64,000 bases of DNA from positions 310,001 to 374,000 of the forward strand of contig NZ_JAARLY010000003.1 of NCBI RefSeq assembly GCF_011759385.1, in the 5' to 3' direction. A program made the position numbers and the translations under genes. The notes beneath the pieces were generated by a model. The model saw nothing but the letters and a program-made list of their open reading frames with translations, did not search any database and was not told the DNA's origin. Positions 38,481 through 47,837 of this stretch are shown here, one piece after another (position 1 is the stretch's first letter; each line of letters begins with the position of its first letter). The DNA comes from Oleiagrimonas sp. C23AA. GTDB taxonomy: Bacteria; Pseudomonadota; Gammaproteobacteria; Xanthomonadales; Rhodanobacteraceae.

Positions 38481-40154
38481 ATGACTGAAAGTTTCGCCGA
38501 ACTTTTTGAACAGACCCAGCAGACCCTGGCCAAGCTGAAGCCTGGCTCCATCGTCTCGGGCATCGTGGTCGAGATCCGCAACGACGTGGTTGTGATCAAC
38601 GCCGGCCTGAAGAGCGAAGGCATTGTCCCCATCGAGCAGTTCAAGGATGAGGAAGGCCAGCTGGAAGTTGAGGTGGGTGACGAGGTCAAGGTGGCCCTGG
38701 ACGCCCTGGAAGATGGCTTCGGCGAGACCAAGCTGTCGCGCGAGAAGGCCAAGCGTTCCATGGTTTGGGACGAGCTGGAAGAGACCTTCGACAAGGACGA
38801 GACCGTCACCGGCAAGATCTCCGGCAAGGTCAAGGGCGGCTTCACCGTCGACATCAAGGATGTCCGCGCGTTCCTGCCGGGCTCCCTGGTCGACGTGCGC
38901 CCGGTGCGCGACCCGGCCTACCTCGAGGGCAAGGACCTCGAGTTCAAGATCATCAAGCTGGACCGCAAGCGCAACAACGTGGTCGTCAGCCGTCGCGCCG
39001 TCGTCGAGAGCGAGTACTCCGAGGAGCGCGAGAAGCTGCTGGAGCGCCTGACCGAGGGCGCCATTGTCCACGGTGTGGTCAAGAACCTGACCGATTACGG
39101 CGCGTTCGTGGACCTGGGCGGTATCGACGGCCTGCTGCACATCACCGACATGGCCTGGAAGCGCGTGCGCCATCCGTCCGAGGTGGTGAACGTGGGCGAC
39201 GAGCTGGACGTGCGCGTGCTGAAGTTCGACCGCGAGCGCAACCGCGTGTCGCTGGGCCTGAAGCAGCTGGGCGACGATCCGTGGGTCAACATCTCGCGTC
39301 GTTACCCGGTTGGCAGCCGCCTGTTCGGCAAGGTCTCCAACGTCACCGATTACGGCTGCTTCGTCGAGATCGAGCCGGGCGTGGAAGGCCTGGTGCACGT
39401 CTCCGAGATGGACTGGACCAACAAGAACGTCAACCCGGCCAAGGTGGTGCAGGTGTCTGACGAGGTCGAGGTCATGGTGCTGGATGTGGACGAGGAGCGT
39501 CGCCGCATCTCGCTGGGCATCAAGCAGACCAAGTCCAACCCGTGGGAAGCCTTTGCCGCCATGCACAAGAAGGGCGACAAGGTCTCCGGTCAGATCAAGT
39601 CGATCACCGACTTCGGCATCTTCGTCGGCCTGGAAGGCGGCATCGATGGTCTGGTCCACCTGTCGGATATTTCCTGGCAGGGTCAGGGCGAAGACCTGGT
39701 GCGTGACTTCAAGAAGGGCGAGGAAGTCGAGGCGGTGGTGCTGGCGGTCGATCCGGAGCGCGAGCGCATCAGCCTGGGCATCAAGCAGCTCGAGCAGGAT
39801 CCGTTCGGCCAGTTCATGGCTGCCCATCCGCGCGGCACCATCGTCAACGGTACCGTGAAGGAAGTGGACGCCAAGGGCGCCGTGGTCGACCTGGGTGATG
39901 GCGTGGACGCGTACCTGCGTGCCAACGATATCGCCAAGGAGCGCGTGGACGATGCCACGCAGTACCTTAAGGTCGGCGAGAAGGTCGAGGCCAAGTTCAC
40001 GGGTATGGACCGCAAGGGCCGCATGCTGCAGGTTTCGATCCGTGCCAAGGACGAAGCCGATCTGCAGGATTCCCTGGCCGAGTACGGTAATGCTTCCGGT
40101 GGCACCACCAAGTTGGGTGCGCTGCTGCAGGAGCAGATGAACAAGTCCGAGTAA
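38481..40154 (+). CDS. rpsA: 30S ribosomal protein S1
   Basis: 557 residues (E. coli S1 also 557) with six S1 OB-fold repeats: two N-terminal ones that bind the ribosome (about 20-160) and four RNA-binding ones marked by repeated phrases such as [47 protein letters not shown] and [16 protein letters not shown]. It captures and unfolds mRNA at initiation. Downstream of cmk and upstream of ihfB, as usual. Confidence 0.98.
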   Translation: MTESFAELFEQTQQTLAKLKPGSIVSGIVVEIRNDVVVINAGLKSEGIVPIEQFKDEEGQLEVEVGDEVKVALDALEDGFGETKLSREKAKRSMVWDELEETFDKDETVTGKISGKVKGGFTVDIKDVRAFLPGSLVDVRPVRDPAYLEGKDLEFKIIKLDRKRNNVVVSRRAVVESEYSEEREKLLERLTEGAIVHGVVKNLTDYGAFVDLGGIDGLLHITDMAWKRVRHPSEVVNVGDELDVRVLKFDRERNRVSLGLKQLGDDPWVNISRRYPVGSRLFGKVSNVTDYGCFVEIEPGVEGLVHVSEMDWTNKNVNPAKVVQVSDEVEVMVLDVDEERRRISLGIKQTKSNPWEAFAAMHKKGDKVSGQIKSITDFGIFVGLEGGIDGLVHLSDISWQGQGEDLVRDFKKGEEVEAVVLAVDPERERISLGIKQLEQDPFGQFMAAHPRGTIVNGTVKEVDAKGAVVDLGDGVDAYLRANDIAKERVDDATQYLKVGEKVEAKFTGMDRKGRMLQVSIRAKDEADLQDSLAEYGNASGGTTKLGALLQEQMNKSE

Positions 40155-40165
40155 GCTTAAGGAGC

Positions 40166-40191
40166 ACGGGGGTGGCGCTTGCCGCCCCCGT
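40166..40191 (+). terminator. GC-rich hairpin after rpsA
   Basis: ACGGGGG (40166-40172) and GGC pair with GCC and CCCCCGT (40185-40191), GCTT loop. No T tract follows, so it may be a partial terminator or a 3'-end stabiliser between rpsA and ihfB. Confidence 0.5.
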
Positions 40192-40350
40192 CGCTTCAAG
40201 CTCACGTCACGTCATCCGATCTGCCAACGCGGGCCAGGGCGGCCAGCGGGGTAGACGGTCGGGTCCGCCACGGACGGATCGCGACCGACAGCCGGGGCAG
40301 TGTCGCACAAGGCTCACAGGGGGCCTGCTCCATACGGAATCGCGGGGATC

Positions 40351-40635
40351 ATGACCAAGTCCGAATTGATTGAGACGCTTTCGCAGCGTCAGACCCATCT
40401 TGCGTTCGGGGATGTCGAACTGGCCGTCAAGAGCGTGCTCGAACAGATGAGCCAGGCGCTTTCCGAGGGTGAACGCATCGAAGTGCGGGGTTTTGGCAGT
40501 TTCTCGCTGCACTATCGTCCGCCGCGCATGGGGCGCAACCCCAAGACCGGCGAAGCGGTGGCGCTGCCGGGCAAGCATGTGCCGCATTTCAAACCAGGCA
40601 AGGAGCTTCGCGAACGCGTCAATTCGACGGACTGA
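40351..40635 (+). CDS. ihfB: Integration host factor subunit beta
   Basis: 94-residue HU/IHF-fold DNA-bending protein; with IhfA it forms the heterodimer that bends DNA about 160 degrees in recombination, replication and transcription. Signature: [24 protein letters not shown], with the conserved Pro at the tip of the beta arm in GRNPKTG. Start is ATG 40351 (MTKSELIE); the longer frame from 40300 has no family support. rpsA-ihfB-lapA-lapB is the usual order. Confidence 0.96.
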   Translation: MTKSELIETLSQRQTHLAFGDVELAVKSVLEQMSQALSEGERIEVRGFGSFSLHYRPPRMGRNPKTGEAVALPGKHVPHFKPGKELRERVNSTD

Positions 40636-40703
40636 TCCGTCGTCGTGTGTTCAAGAGGCTGATGTCAGGTGGTTCGATCCGGTTATCCGGATCGGCCGAC
40701 GTT

Positions 40704-40740
40704 AAGGTGAACCGGTCGCCACGACCCGTTCACCTTTTTT
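40704..40740 (+). terminator. Intrinsic terminator after ihfB
   Basis: GGTGAAC (40706-40712) pairs with GTTCACC (40728-40734), extended inward by GG/CC, and six T residues follow. Confidence 0.88.
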
Positions 40741-40838
40741 ATGTCCGGCTCCCGTGAGCGCCTTCGTGTGAACGCGGACCGGCCACCTCCGGCGTGATGT
40801 CTGTGCGGCATCGCCGCAATCAGGTAAAGTCGCTGCGC

Positions 40839-41090
40839 ATGCGCTTGATCATCGCTCTCGTGCTTATTTTCGTGGTCGCCGTCGGACTGGTGTTCGGCGC
40901 GCTCAATGCCGATCTGGTGTCGTATGACTTCGGCAGCGGCCAGCTGGCCGTGCCCAAGGGCGCGGCGTTACTGGCAGCATTGCTGCTGGGCTGGGTGCTG
41001 GGCGGACTGACCGCATGGCTTGGCGCACGTGCCGGCCTCAAGCGTCGCCGCAAGGCGCGTCGCGGCAAGGGCTCGGCGGAGCAGGCATGA
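40839..41090 (+). CDS. lapA: LapA-domain protein (lipopolysaccharide assembly protein A)
   Basis: 83-residue inner-membrane protein with two transmembrane segments (LIIALVLIFVVAVGLVFGAL, then GAALLAALLLGWVLGGLTAWLG) and a basic tail, the DUF1049/LapA pattern. In E. coli LapA works with LapB in LPS quality control. ATG 40839 begins at the first helix; the frame from 40794 adds a basic stretch without clear support. Its stop overlaps the lapB start (ATGA). Confidence 0.88.
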   Translation: MRLIIALVLIFVVAVGLVFGALNADLVSYDFGSGQLAVPKGAALLAALLLGWVLGGLTAWLGARAGLKRRRKARRGKGSAEQA

Positions 41091-42259
41091 CGCATCCACT
41101 GTGGTTGCTGCTTATTGTGCCGCTGTCGTTTCTGGCCGGTTGGCTGGCCTCGCGCCGTGGCAATGCGCGACGTTCGGGCGCACGTGTCAACGCGCTTTCC
41201 TCCGATTACTTTCGCGGCCTCAACTACCTGCTCAACGAGCAGCAGGACAAGGCGATAGAGGTTTTCCTCAAGCTGGCCGAGTACAACCGCGACACGGTGG
41301 AAACCCATCTTGCGCTGGGCAATCTTTTCCGCCGGCGCGGTGAGGTCGATCGCGCCATTCGCGTGCATCAGCACCTGGTGTCGCGGCCCAACTTAAGTGA
41401 TGAAATGAAGACGGTCGCCCTGCTGGAGCTGGGTGAGGACTATATGCGCGCCGGGTTGCTCGATCGTGCCGAGACGCTGTTCTCGGACCTGGTGGCGATG
41501 GATGCGCACGCGCCGTCGGCGCTGCGGCATCTGGTGGCGATCTACCAGCATGAACGTGACTGGCACAAGGCCATCGAGCATGCACGCCGACTGGAAGCGA
41601 TGACCGGCGACAGCGAAGCGGCCACGGTGGCGCATTTCTACTGTGAATTGACCGAGCAGGCACGTCAGCACGGTGCGCGTCAGGATGCGCGTCTTTATCT
41701 GGACAAGGCCTTTGATGCGCAAAGCGATTGCGTGCGCGCTTTCATGCTTTGCGCGCAGATGCAGGCCGCTGACGGGGAGCATGCCAAGGCAGTCGATACC
41801 TACGAACAGGCGTTGGCCTGCGACGTCGCCTTTGTGCCGGAAATCCTGGGGCCGCTGCTGAGAAGCTACGAAGCGAGCGAGCAGATGCCGCGCGCCGAAG
41901 CGTTCCTGCAGGAGTTGCTGTCGCGCTACCACGGCATTTCGCCGGTACTGGCCCTGGCGCGTCTGTACCGTGAGCGTGATGGCGAGCAGGCGGCCACCGA
42001 ATTTTTGACCGCACAGCTTCGCCAGCGCCCATCGGTGCGCGGATTGATGGCCTTGATCGACGCCAGCATGGATCGCCTGAGCGGCGAAGCGCATGAAAGC
42101 TTCCTGATCCTTCGCGATCTCACGCACAAGCTGCAGGAAGGCCAGGCCATGTACCGCTGCAGCCGCTGCGGTTTTGGCGCCAAGGCGCACCATTGGCAGT
42201 GCCCCAGCTGCAAGAGCTGGGGAACGGTGCGACCCATCCATGGTGTGGCCAACGAATGA
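41087..42259 (+). CDS. lapB: Lipopolysaccharide assembly protein LapB (YciM)
   Basis: 390 residues: an N-terminal membrane anchor (MTHPLWLLLIVPLSFLAGWLASRR), a series of TPR repeats (about 45-340; YFRGLNYLLNEQQDKAIEVFLKLAE is the first), and a C-terminal rubredoxin-type zinc site with two CxxC pairs (YRCSRCGFGAKAH and WQCPSCKSWG). In E. coli LapB passes LpxC to the protease FtsH and so sets the rate of lipid A synthesis; ftsH is encoded at 56.8 kb in this window. Coupled to lapA and to the following transferase by ATGA overlaps. Confidence 0.95.
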   Translation: MTHPLWLLLIVPLSFLAGWLASRRGNARRSGARVNALSSDYFRGLNYLLNEQQDKAIEVFLKLAEYNRDTVETHLALGNLFRRRGEVDRAIRVHQHLVSRPNLSDEMKTVALLELGEDYMRAGLLDRAETLFSDLVAMDAHAPSALRHLVAIYQHERDWHKAIEHARRLEAMTGDSEAATVAHFYCELTEQARQHGARQDARLYLDKAFDAQSDCVRAFMLCAQMQAADGEHAKAVDTYEQALACDVAFVPEILGPLLRSYEASEQMPRAEAFLQELLSRYHGISPVLALARLYRERDGEQAATEFLTAQLRQRPSVRGLMALIDASMDRLSGEAHESFLILRDLTHKLQEGQAMYRCSRCGFGAKAHHWQCPSCKSWGTVRPIHGVANE

Positions 42260-43287
42260 GTGCGCCCTGGGGGAGTGAGCTGACGCGTCTGTCGGTGCTT
42301 TTGGTGCTCGCCTGGGGCGCTTCTGCCGCCGGGGTACGTCTGATGATTGGATATACCTTGCGTCGCGGCATGCTTGATCTGCCTGGTCAGCGTCGCTCGC
42401 ATACCGTTCCGACGCCGCGTGGTGGAGGGCTGGGCATGGTGGCGGCCATGTTGTTAGCCGGTGGGGTAGCCGCCTCCTGGCCGGGATCGGCGATGCCGAT
42501 ATCACTTTGGACGGGTGCTCTACTGGCAATCGTCCTGGTGGCTGGTGTCGGTTGGGGAGATGACCAGGTCAGCCTGCCGGTCTTGCCGCGACTGGCGGTG
42601 CAGCTGCTGGCCAGTGCCTTATTCGCCTATGTCCTGTGCCAATGGGGCGGCATCGCTTTATGGTGGTGCCTGCCGTTGTGTATGGCCGGTACCGCCAGCG
42701 TCAATCTGCATAATTTCATGGATGGTATCGACGGTCTGCTTGGCATGCAGGCGGTATTTATTGGCGTCGTGATGGTGGCGATGGGATATGTGGCGGATGT
42801 CGCGCCACTGACATGCATGGCGATCATCATGGCCGGCGCCGCCATGGGTTTTCTGCATTACAATCGTCCGCCGGCGCGTATCTTCATGGGTGACGCCGGC
42901 AGCGGCTCGCTGGGCCTGCTGGTATTCATGTTGGTTGCGCTAGTGTGGGCCATACGTACGGAATACGTATGGTCTGCATTGATCGCGTGTTCCGGCTTCC
43001 TGATAGATGCCGGGCTGACACTCGCATGGCGCATGGCCAGGGGGCGGCGTTGGTACAGCGCTCATCGTGAGCACCTGTATCAATGGCTGGTTCGCCGTGG
43101 CTGGTCTCACGCCCGGACAGGATGTCTATATATGATCTGGAACCTTATCTCGATTCCCGTCGTACTGTTTGCTTGGCACGCTCCGCAACACGGTTTGACT
43201 CTAGCCCTGTGCTGGTATGCGCTGGGTGCGGCGTTGTGGTGGATCGGCCGTATGCGCTGCCTGAAACTGGCCAGGGCGGGCCGCTGA
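42256..43287 (+). CDS. Undecaprenyl-phosphate sugar-1-phosphate transferase (WecA/WbpL family)
   Basis: 343-residue polytopic enzyme of the MraY/WecA superfamily, which loads the first sugar phosphate of O-antigen or another polysaccharide onto undecaprenyl phosphate. Diagnostic motifs: SHTVPTPRGGGLGM near residue 50 and the loop HNFMDGIDGLLG, RIFMGDAGSGSLG, and a late basic loop HREHLYQWLVRRGWSH. About ten hydrophobic segments. The closest pattern is WbpL (FucNAc/QuiNAc-1-phosphate transferase), which fits the WbpM-type gene next door. ATG 42256 overlaps the lapB stop. The sugar is inferred. Confidence 0.88.
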   Translation: MSAPWGSELTRLSVLLVLAWGASAAGVRLMIGYTLRRGMLDLPGQRRSHTVPTPRGGGLGMVAAMLLAGGVAASWPGSAMPISLWTGALLAIVLVAGVGWGDDQVSLPVLPRLAVQLLASALFAYVLCQWGGIALWWCLPLCMAGTASVNLHNFMDGIDGLLGMQAVFIGVVMVAMGYVADVAPLTCMAIIMAGAAMGFLHYNRPPARIFMGDAGSGSLGLLVFMLVALVWAIRTEYVWSALIACSGFLIDAGLTLAWRMARGRRWYSAHREHLYQWLVRRGWSHARTGCLYMIWNLISIPVVLFAWHAPQHGLTLALCWYALGAALWWIGRMRCLKLARAGR

Positions 43288-43288
43288 G

Positions 43289-45190
43289 ATGCGTCGTATG
43301 GCCGCTTCCATTCACCCTCGTGCCGCGGTGGTTTTGCACGATCTAGGCATGGTGCTGCTGGCATGGTGGATCGCCAAGAGCCTGCGCTATGCACTGATGC
43401 CTGGTGCCGACATTGCCACACCCTTCATGACGCCGGAGTTTTCCTTCGTGCTGCTGATCCAGGGCACCGTGTTTGCCTGGACCGGCCTGTATAAGGGCCT
43501 GTGGCGCTTCGCCAGTGTGCCGGACCTCTGGAATATCTTGCGCGCGGCGGTGGTCGGTGCCTTGTTCATCGGTTTGACGCTGTTCGTCTACAACCGCCTG
43601 GCCGGTGTGCCGCGTTCGGTGTTGCTGGTCTACCCGGTGATCCTGGCGTTGCTGCTGGGTGTGCCGCGCATGGCCTACCGCTTCTGGAAGGACAGCCGGC
43701 GCGACCTGCTGCGCTCGGGCGCAGCGCAGCGCGTGCTGATCCTGGGCGCCAATCATGCCGGTGACGCACTGGCGCGTGACCTGATGCGGCGCAACAGCCG
43801 TTACCGGGTCAGCGGATTTCTGGATGATGATCTGGCTTTGCGCGGCTCGCGCGTTCATGGCGTACCGGTGCTGGGCACACTGGCCGATGTCCGCGAGGTA
43901 GCGCATCAGTCGGGTGTGGACATGCTGCTGATTGCACAGCCCACAGCCAGCAGCGCCGAAATGCGTCGCATGGTGAAGCTGTGCGAAGACACCGGATTGC
44001 CGTTCCGCACCGTGCCGCGACTGGAGGATGTGGTGACCGGTCGCGCCCAGCTCAACGACATCAAGGAAGTGGCCATCGAGGACCTGCTGGGCCGTGATGC
44101 GGTGGAGCTGGACTGGACGCGCATTCGTGAAACGCTGACCGGGCGCCGTGTGGTCATTACCGGTGGCGGTGGCTCGATCGGTGCCGAGCTGTGTCGGCAG
44201 GTGGCTCAGCTTGGTGTCGCTTCGCTGACGGTGGTGGAGCTCTCCGAATACAACCTGTATGCCATCGAGCGTGAGTTGCGCCAGTCGCACCCACATCTTC
44301 GGTTCCAGGGCGTGCTGACCAGCGCCGGCGACGCCGTGGCGATCGATCGGCTGTTCGCGCGCGTGCAGCCGGAAGTGGTGTTCCACGCCGCAGCCTACAA
44401 GCATGTGCCGATTCTGCAGAGTCAGTTGCGCGAGGCGTTCCGCAACAATGTGCTGTCGACCAAGGTGATGGCCGACGCGGCCGATCGCTATGGCTGCCTG
44501 GGCTTCGTGCTGATCTCCACTGACAAGGCGGTCAATCCGACCAGCATCATGGGCGCCTGCAAGCGCATAGCGGAAATTTATTGCCAGAATCTGTCGCAGC
44601 GCTCGCGTACACGTTTTGTCACCGTTCGCTTCGGTAACGTGCTTGACTCGGCCGGTTCGGTGGTACCCCTGTTCCGTGAACAGATCCGCAAAGGTGGTCC
44701 AGTGACGGTGACACACCCGGAGATCACGCGTTACTTCATGACCATTCCCGAAGCGTGTCAGCTGATCCTGCAGTCGGCGGCGTTGGGGCGTGGTGGTGAA
44801 ATCTTTGCGCTGGACATGGGTGAGCCGGTGCGTATCAAGGATCTGGCCGAGCAGATGATCCGGCTCACCGGCAAGCATCCTGGCGTGGACATTCCCATTG
44901 TCTACACCGGCCTGCGCGCCGGCGAGAAGCTGTTCGAAGAGCTGTTTCACCCGCTGGAAAACTACACCGCGACCACGCATACCAAGATCTTCCTGTCGCA
45001 GCCGCGGCTGGTGGCGTGGGAGCTGTTGCTGGGCCACCTCGAACGCGGACGCGAGGCGGTGGCCAGTTATGACGAGGACGCGTTGCGGCACGAGGTTTCC
45101 GCGCTGCTGCCGTCGTTCCGCTGGGGCGAGGGTACGCAGCCGACCAATGTGGTGCCGCTGCGCCGGATAGAAAACGAAGGAGCCGCATGA
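43289..45190 (+). CDS. WbpM/FlaA1-type UDP-GlcNAc C6 dehydratase (membrane form)
   Basis: 633 residues: four N-terminal membrane segments (1-about 150), a first Rossmann-like domain (RVLILGANHAGDALARDL), and a C-terminal SDR dehydratase domain starting VVITGGGGSIGAELCRQ near residue 287. The catalytic segment has TDK followed by M-x-x-x-K (SIMGACKR), i.e. Met where most SDRs have Tyr, a trait of the WbpM group. WbpM makes UDP-4-keto-6-deoxy-GlcNAc for O-antigen sugars such as QuiNAc. One base after the transferase gene and overlapping galU, so part of one operon. Confidence 0.92.
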   Translation: MRRMAASIHPRAAVVLHDLGMVLLAWWIAKSLRYALMPGADIATPFMTPEFSFVLLIQGTVFAWTGLYKGLWRFASVPDLWNILRAAVVGALFIGLTLFVYNRLAGVPRSVLLVYPVILALLLGVPRMAYRFWKDSRRDLLRSGAAQRVLILGANHAGDALARDLMRRNSRYRVSGFLDDDLALRGSRVHGVPVLGTLADVREVAHQSGVDMLLIAQPTASSAEMRRMVKLCEDTGLPFRTVPRLEDVVTGRAQLNDIKEVAIEDLLGRDAVELDWTRIRETLTGRRVVITGGGGSIGAELCRQVAQLGVASLTVVELSEYNLYAIERELRQSHPHLRFQGVLTSAGDAVAIDRLFARVQPEVVFHAAAYKHVPILQSQLREAFRNNVLSTKVMADAADRYGCLGFVLISTDKAVNPTSIMGACKRIAEIYCQNLSQRSRTRFVTVRFGNVLDSAGSVVPLFREQIRKGGPVTVTHPEITRYFMTIPEACQLILQSAALGRGGEIFALDMGEPVRIKDLAEQMIRLTGKHPGVDIPIVYTGLRAGEKLFEELFHPLENYTATTHTKIFLSQPRLVAWELLLGHLERGREAVASYDEDALRHEVSALLPSFRWGEGTQPTNVVPLRRIENEGAA

Positions 45191-46077
45191 GTCGCAAATT
45201 ACGTAAAGTCGTCTTCCCCGTTGCGGGCCTGGGTACGCGCTTTCTGCCGGCCACCAAGGCCGTGGCCAAGGAAATGCTGCCGGTGGTGGATCGTCCGCTG
45301 ATCCAGTACGCGGTGGACGAAGCCGTCGACGCCGGTGCCGATACACTGATTTTCGTCACCAACCGTTACAAGCATTCCATTGCCGATTACTTCGACAAAG
45401 CCTACGAGCTGGAAGCCAAGCTCGAGCAGAAGGGCAAGGACGAGCTGCTGGCGCAGGTGCAGGGCACGCTGCCTTCCCATGTGCGCGCCGTGTTTGTGAC
45501 CCAGCCCGAAGCGTTGGGCCTTGGCCACGCCGTTTTGTGCGCCAAACCTGTGGTCGGTGATGAGCCGTTTGGTGTGATTCTTCCCGATGACCTTATTTCC
45601 ACCGGCGGGCAGCCCAGCGCCCTGCGGCAGATGGCCGAGCTGGCGCTGGCTCAGAATGCGGGGGTAATCGCGGTCGAGGAAGTGCCCAACGACCAGACCG
45701 ATAAATACGGCATCGTGGCCACCGAAGGCGAGGTCGGCGAGCGCGCCGCGCGCATCCATCACATGGTGGAGAAGCCCAAGCCGTCCGAGGCGCCGACCAA
45801 TTTGGGTGTTGTCGGTCGCTACGTGCTGCCGGGCAGCATCTTCGAGGTGTTGGAGAAGACCACGCCGGGTGCCGGTGGTGAGATTCAGCTCACCGATGCC
45901 ATCGAGACGCTGCTCAAGCAAGAGTCGATGTTGGCCTATCGCTTCGCCGGGCGTCGTTTTGACTGCGGCAACAAGCTGGGACTGGTGCGTGCCACGTTGC
46001 ATCTGGCCGCCAAGGATCCGCAGCTGGCCAGTGCGATCCGCGACTTTGTCGCCCATGAGCCTGAGTTTGCCGCCTGA
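45187..46077 (+). CDS. galU: UTP-glucose-1-phosphate uridylyltransferase
   Basis: 296-residue nucleotidyltransferase giving UDP-glucose from UTP and glucose 1-phosphate, feeding LPS core, O-antigen and exopolysaccharide. Motifs: FPVAGLGTRFLPATKAVAKEMLPVVDRPLIQY at the N-terminus, GLGHAVLCA, and the Asp pair ILPDDL that binds metal; VEKPKP near residue 197. ATGA overlap with the dehydratase gene. A strong terminator closes the lapA-to-galU cluster. Confidence 0.97.
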   Translation: MSRKLRKVVFPVAGLGTRFLPATKAVAKEMLPVVDRPLIQYAVDEAVDAGADTLIFVTNRYKHSIADYFDKAYELEAKLEQKGKDELLAQVQGTLPSHVRAVFVTQPEALGLGHAVLCAKPVVGDEPFGVILPDDLISTGGQPSALRQMAELALAQNAGVIAVEEVPNDQTDKYGIVATEGEVGERAARIHHMVEKPKPSEAPTNLGVVGRYVLPGSIFEVLEKTTPGAGGEIQLTDAIETLLKQESMLAYRFAGRRFDCGNKLGLVRATLHLAAKDPQLASAIRDFVAHEPEFAA

Positions 46078-46108
46078 CTGCGACAAACTTTGCGCCAAGC
46101 AAGACACG

Positions 46109-46137
46109 GAGCCGGCCTTGGGCCGGCTCTTTTTTTA
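46109..46137 (+). terminator. Intrinsic terminator after galU
   Basis: Perfect 9-bp stem GAGCCGGCC (46109-46117) with GGCCGGCTC (46121-46129), TTG loop, followed by eight T residues. Confidence 0.95.
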
Positions 46138-46162
46138 TGGCGTCGCTGCTAGGCTGTAGCGC

Positions 46163-47449
46163 ATGCACACGCGCGCCGCCGATTCCTATTACCGCGTCAG
46201 TGCCCGGGAACCGGCGCTGGGTGAGCCATTGCGGGACCGGCGCCGTGTTCGCGTGGCCGTGGTCGGTGGCGGTTTCGCCGGGCTCAATACCGCGCTGTCG
46301 CTGGCCGAAAAAGGCGAGCGAGATGTCTGTGTGCTGGAGGCCGGCGAGATCGGCTTTGGTGCCTCCGGCCGCAACGGTGGCTTCGTTTTCGCTGGTTATT
46401 CGCTGGGTGAGCAGGCGCTGCTTGCCCAGCGCGGTGAGCAGGCCGCGCGCCGGCTCTATGGCTGGACCTGCGAGGCGGTCGAACGCATTCGTCAGCGCGT
46501 GCGCGATGAGCGAATCGACTGCCAGCTCACCGAGGCAGGGGTGATCTGGGCCAACTGGTTCCGTGATCCGGTCGTGTTGCGTCAACGACAGGCGTTGCTG
46601 CAACGCCACTACGACGTGCACTGGCAATGGCTGGATCGCGCAGCCATGCGCGAGCGGCTTTGTACCGAGCGCTACAGTGAAGGCCTGTTCGAGCCGCGTG
46701 GCATGCATCTGCATCCGCTCGATTACGCACGAGGCCTGGCGCGGGTTGCCATGGCCAAAGGCGTGGCGCTGCATCCGCATTCGCCGGTGACCGCGTTGCG
46801 CCGACATGGTGGCGATTGGCAACTGGATACGGCCGAGGGGCAGGTGCAGGCCGAGCATGTGGTGCTGGCCTGTGGTGGCTATCTGGCCGGTCTTTGCGCG
46901 CGCATCGATCGCGCCATTTTGCCGGTGGCTACGTACGTGATGGTGACCGAGCCGCTGGGTGTGCAGCTGGCGGACCATCTGCGTACCGCTGCAGCGGTGT
47001 ATGACACGCGCTTTGCCTTTGACTACTACCGCCCGTTGGCCGACACGCGCCTGCTATGGGGCGGGCGCATCTCGATGCGTGATCGTGCGCCTGCCCGGGT
47101 GCGGCAGCTGCTGCGGCGGGATCTGGCGCGGGTTTATCCGGCGCTGGCCAATGTCCGTGTCGATTTCGCCTGGTCGGGACTGATGAGTTATGCGCGTCAT
47201 CAGATGCCGCAGATTGGCGGTCGCGATGGCCTGTGGTGGGCACAAGGGTTTGGCGGTCACGGCCTGGCACCAACCACCGTGGCGGGCACGCTGCTGGCTT
47301 CGGCCATCGCCGACGGGGATAAGGCCTGGCATGCCTTTGATGCCTATCCGCTGGTGCGCGCCTGGCGCCCGCTGGGAGATATCGCCGCCCAGCTGACCTA
47401 CAGCTTTGCACAATGGCAAGATGCTTGGCGTGACGTGCGCGAAGGCTGA
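46163..47449 (+). CDS. FAD-dependent oxidoreductase, DAO family (PuuB-like)
   Basis: 428 residues. The FAD dinucleotide fold is VAVVGGGFAGLNTALSLAEKG (residues about 31-51), followed by the conserved GASGRNGGFV near 70-79 typical of gamma-glutamylputrescine oxidase PuuB and related amine oxidases. C-terminal VDFAWSGLMSYARHQMPQIG and GFGGHGLAPTTVAG contact the flavin. It would oxidise an amine or amino-acid derivative. No other putrescine genes (puuA, puuC, puuD) are nearby, so the substrate is uncertain. The start at 46163 leaves only 25 bases after the galU terminator. Confidence 0.85.
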   Translation: MHTRAADSYYRVSAREPALGEPLRDRRRVRVAVVGGGFAGLNTALSLAEKGERDVCVLEAGEIGFGASGRNGGFVFAGYSLGEQALLAQRGEQAARRLYGWTCEAVERIRQRVRDERIDCQLTEAGVIWANWFRDPVVLRQRQALLQRHYDVHWQWLDRAAMRERLCTERYSEGLFEPRGMHLHPLDYARGLARVAMAKGVALHPHSPVTALRRHGGDWQLDTAEGQVQAEHVVLACGGYLAGLCARIDRAILPVATYVMVTEPLGVQLADHLRTAAAVYDTRFAFDYYRPLADTRLLWGGRISMRDRAPARVRQLLRRDLARVYPALANVRVDFAWSGLMSYARHQMPQIGGRDGLWWAQGFGGHGLAPTTVAGTLLASAIADGDKAWHAFDAYPLVRAWRPLGDIAAQLTYSFAQWQDAWRDVREG

Positions 47450-47482
47450 CAAGCCGTACTTGGTGGCATGCAGGAGGGCCGG

Positions 47483-47821
47483 ATGGACGAGTCTTTAGCC
47501 GATTGGAACGACTTTCAGAAGCTGGTACTGGTGGCCGGCACGGTGCGCCGGGTCGAACCGTTCCCACAGGCACGGCACCCGGCCTGGAAGTTGTGGGTGG
47601 ACTTCGGTCCCTATGGCGAGAAGAAGACCAGTGCGCAGATCACCGATCTGTATGCGCCGCAGGCGCTGCTGGGTGTGCAGATTCTTGGCTGGATCAACAC
47701 CGCGCCCAAGCAGATCGGCCCGATGCGCTCGCAATTTCTGTTGACCGGCTTTCACACCGATGCTGGCGTGGTGATCGCCAAGCCGGAGCGCCGTGTTCCC
47801 GATGGTGCCCGGCTGGCCTAG
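47483..47821 (+). CDS. tRNA-binding domain protein (CsaA-like)
   Basis: 112 residues forming a single EMAP-II/Trbp111-type OB fold: LVAGTVRRVEPFPQARHPAWKLWVDFG and later ALLGVQILGWINTAPKQIGPMRSQFLLTGFH. Such proteins bind tRNA as dimers; CsaA was also described as a secretion chaperone. ATG 47483 follows AGGAGG by 5 bases and is chosen over an ATG at 47468 that precedes that site. Stop codon lies inside a hairpin shared with the convergent anti-sigma gene. Confidence 0.88.
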   Translation: MDESLADWNDFQKLVLVAGTVRRVEPFPQARHPAWKLWVDFGPYGEKKTSAQITDLYAPQALLGVQILGWINTAPKQIGPMRSQFLLTGFHTDAGVVIAKPERRVPDGARLA

Positions 47822-47829
47822 CCGGGCAC
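47805..47829. terminator. Hairpin between convergent tRNA-binding and anti-sigma genes
   Basis: Perfect 10-bp inverted repeat GTGCCCGGCT (47805-47814) and AGCCGGGCAC (47820-47829) with a 5-base loop, containing the TAG stop at 47819-47821. No T tract on either side. Confidence 0.5.
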
Positions 47830-47837
47830 TGGGTCGA

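Noticed and set aside
43343-45346. 667-codon minus-strand frame opposite the dehydratase gene
   Set aside because: Shadow frame with low-complexity composition and no recognisable domain.
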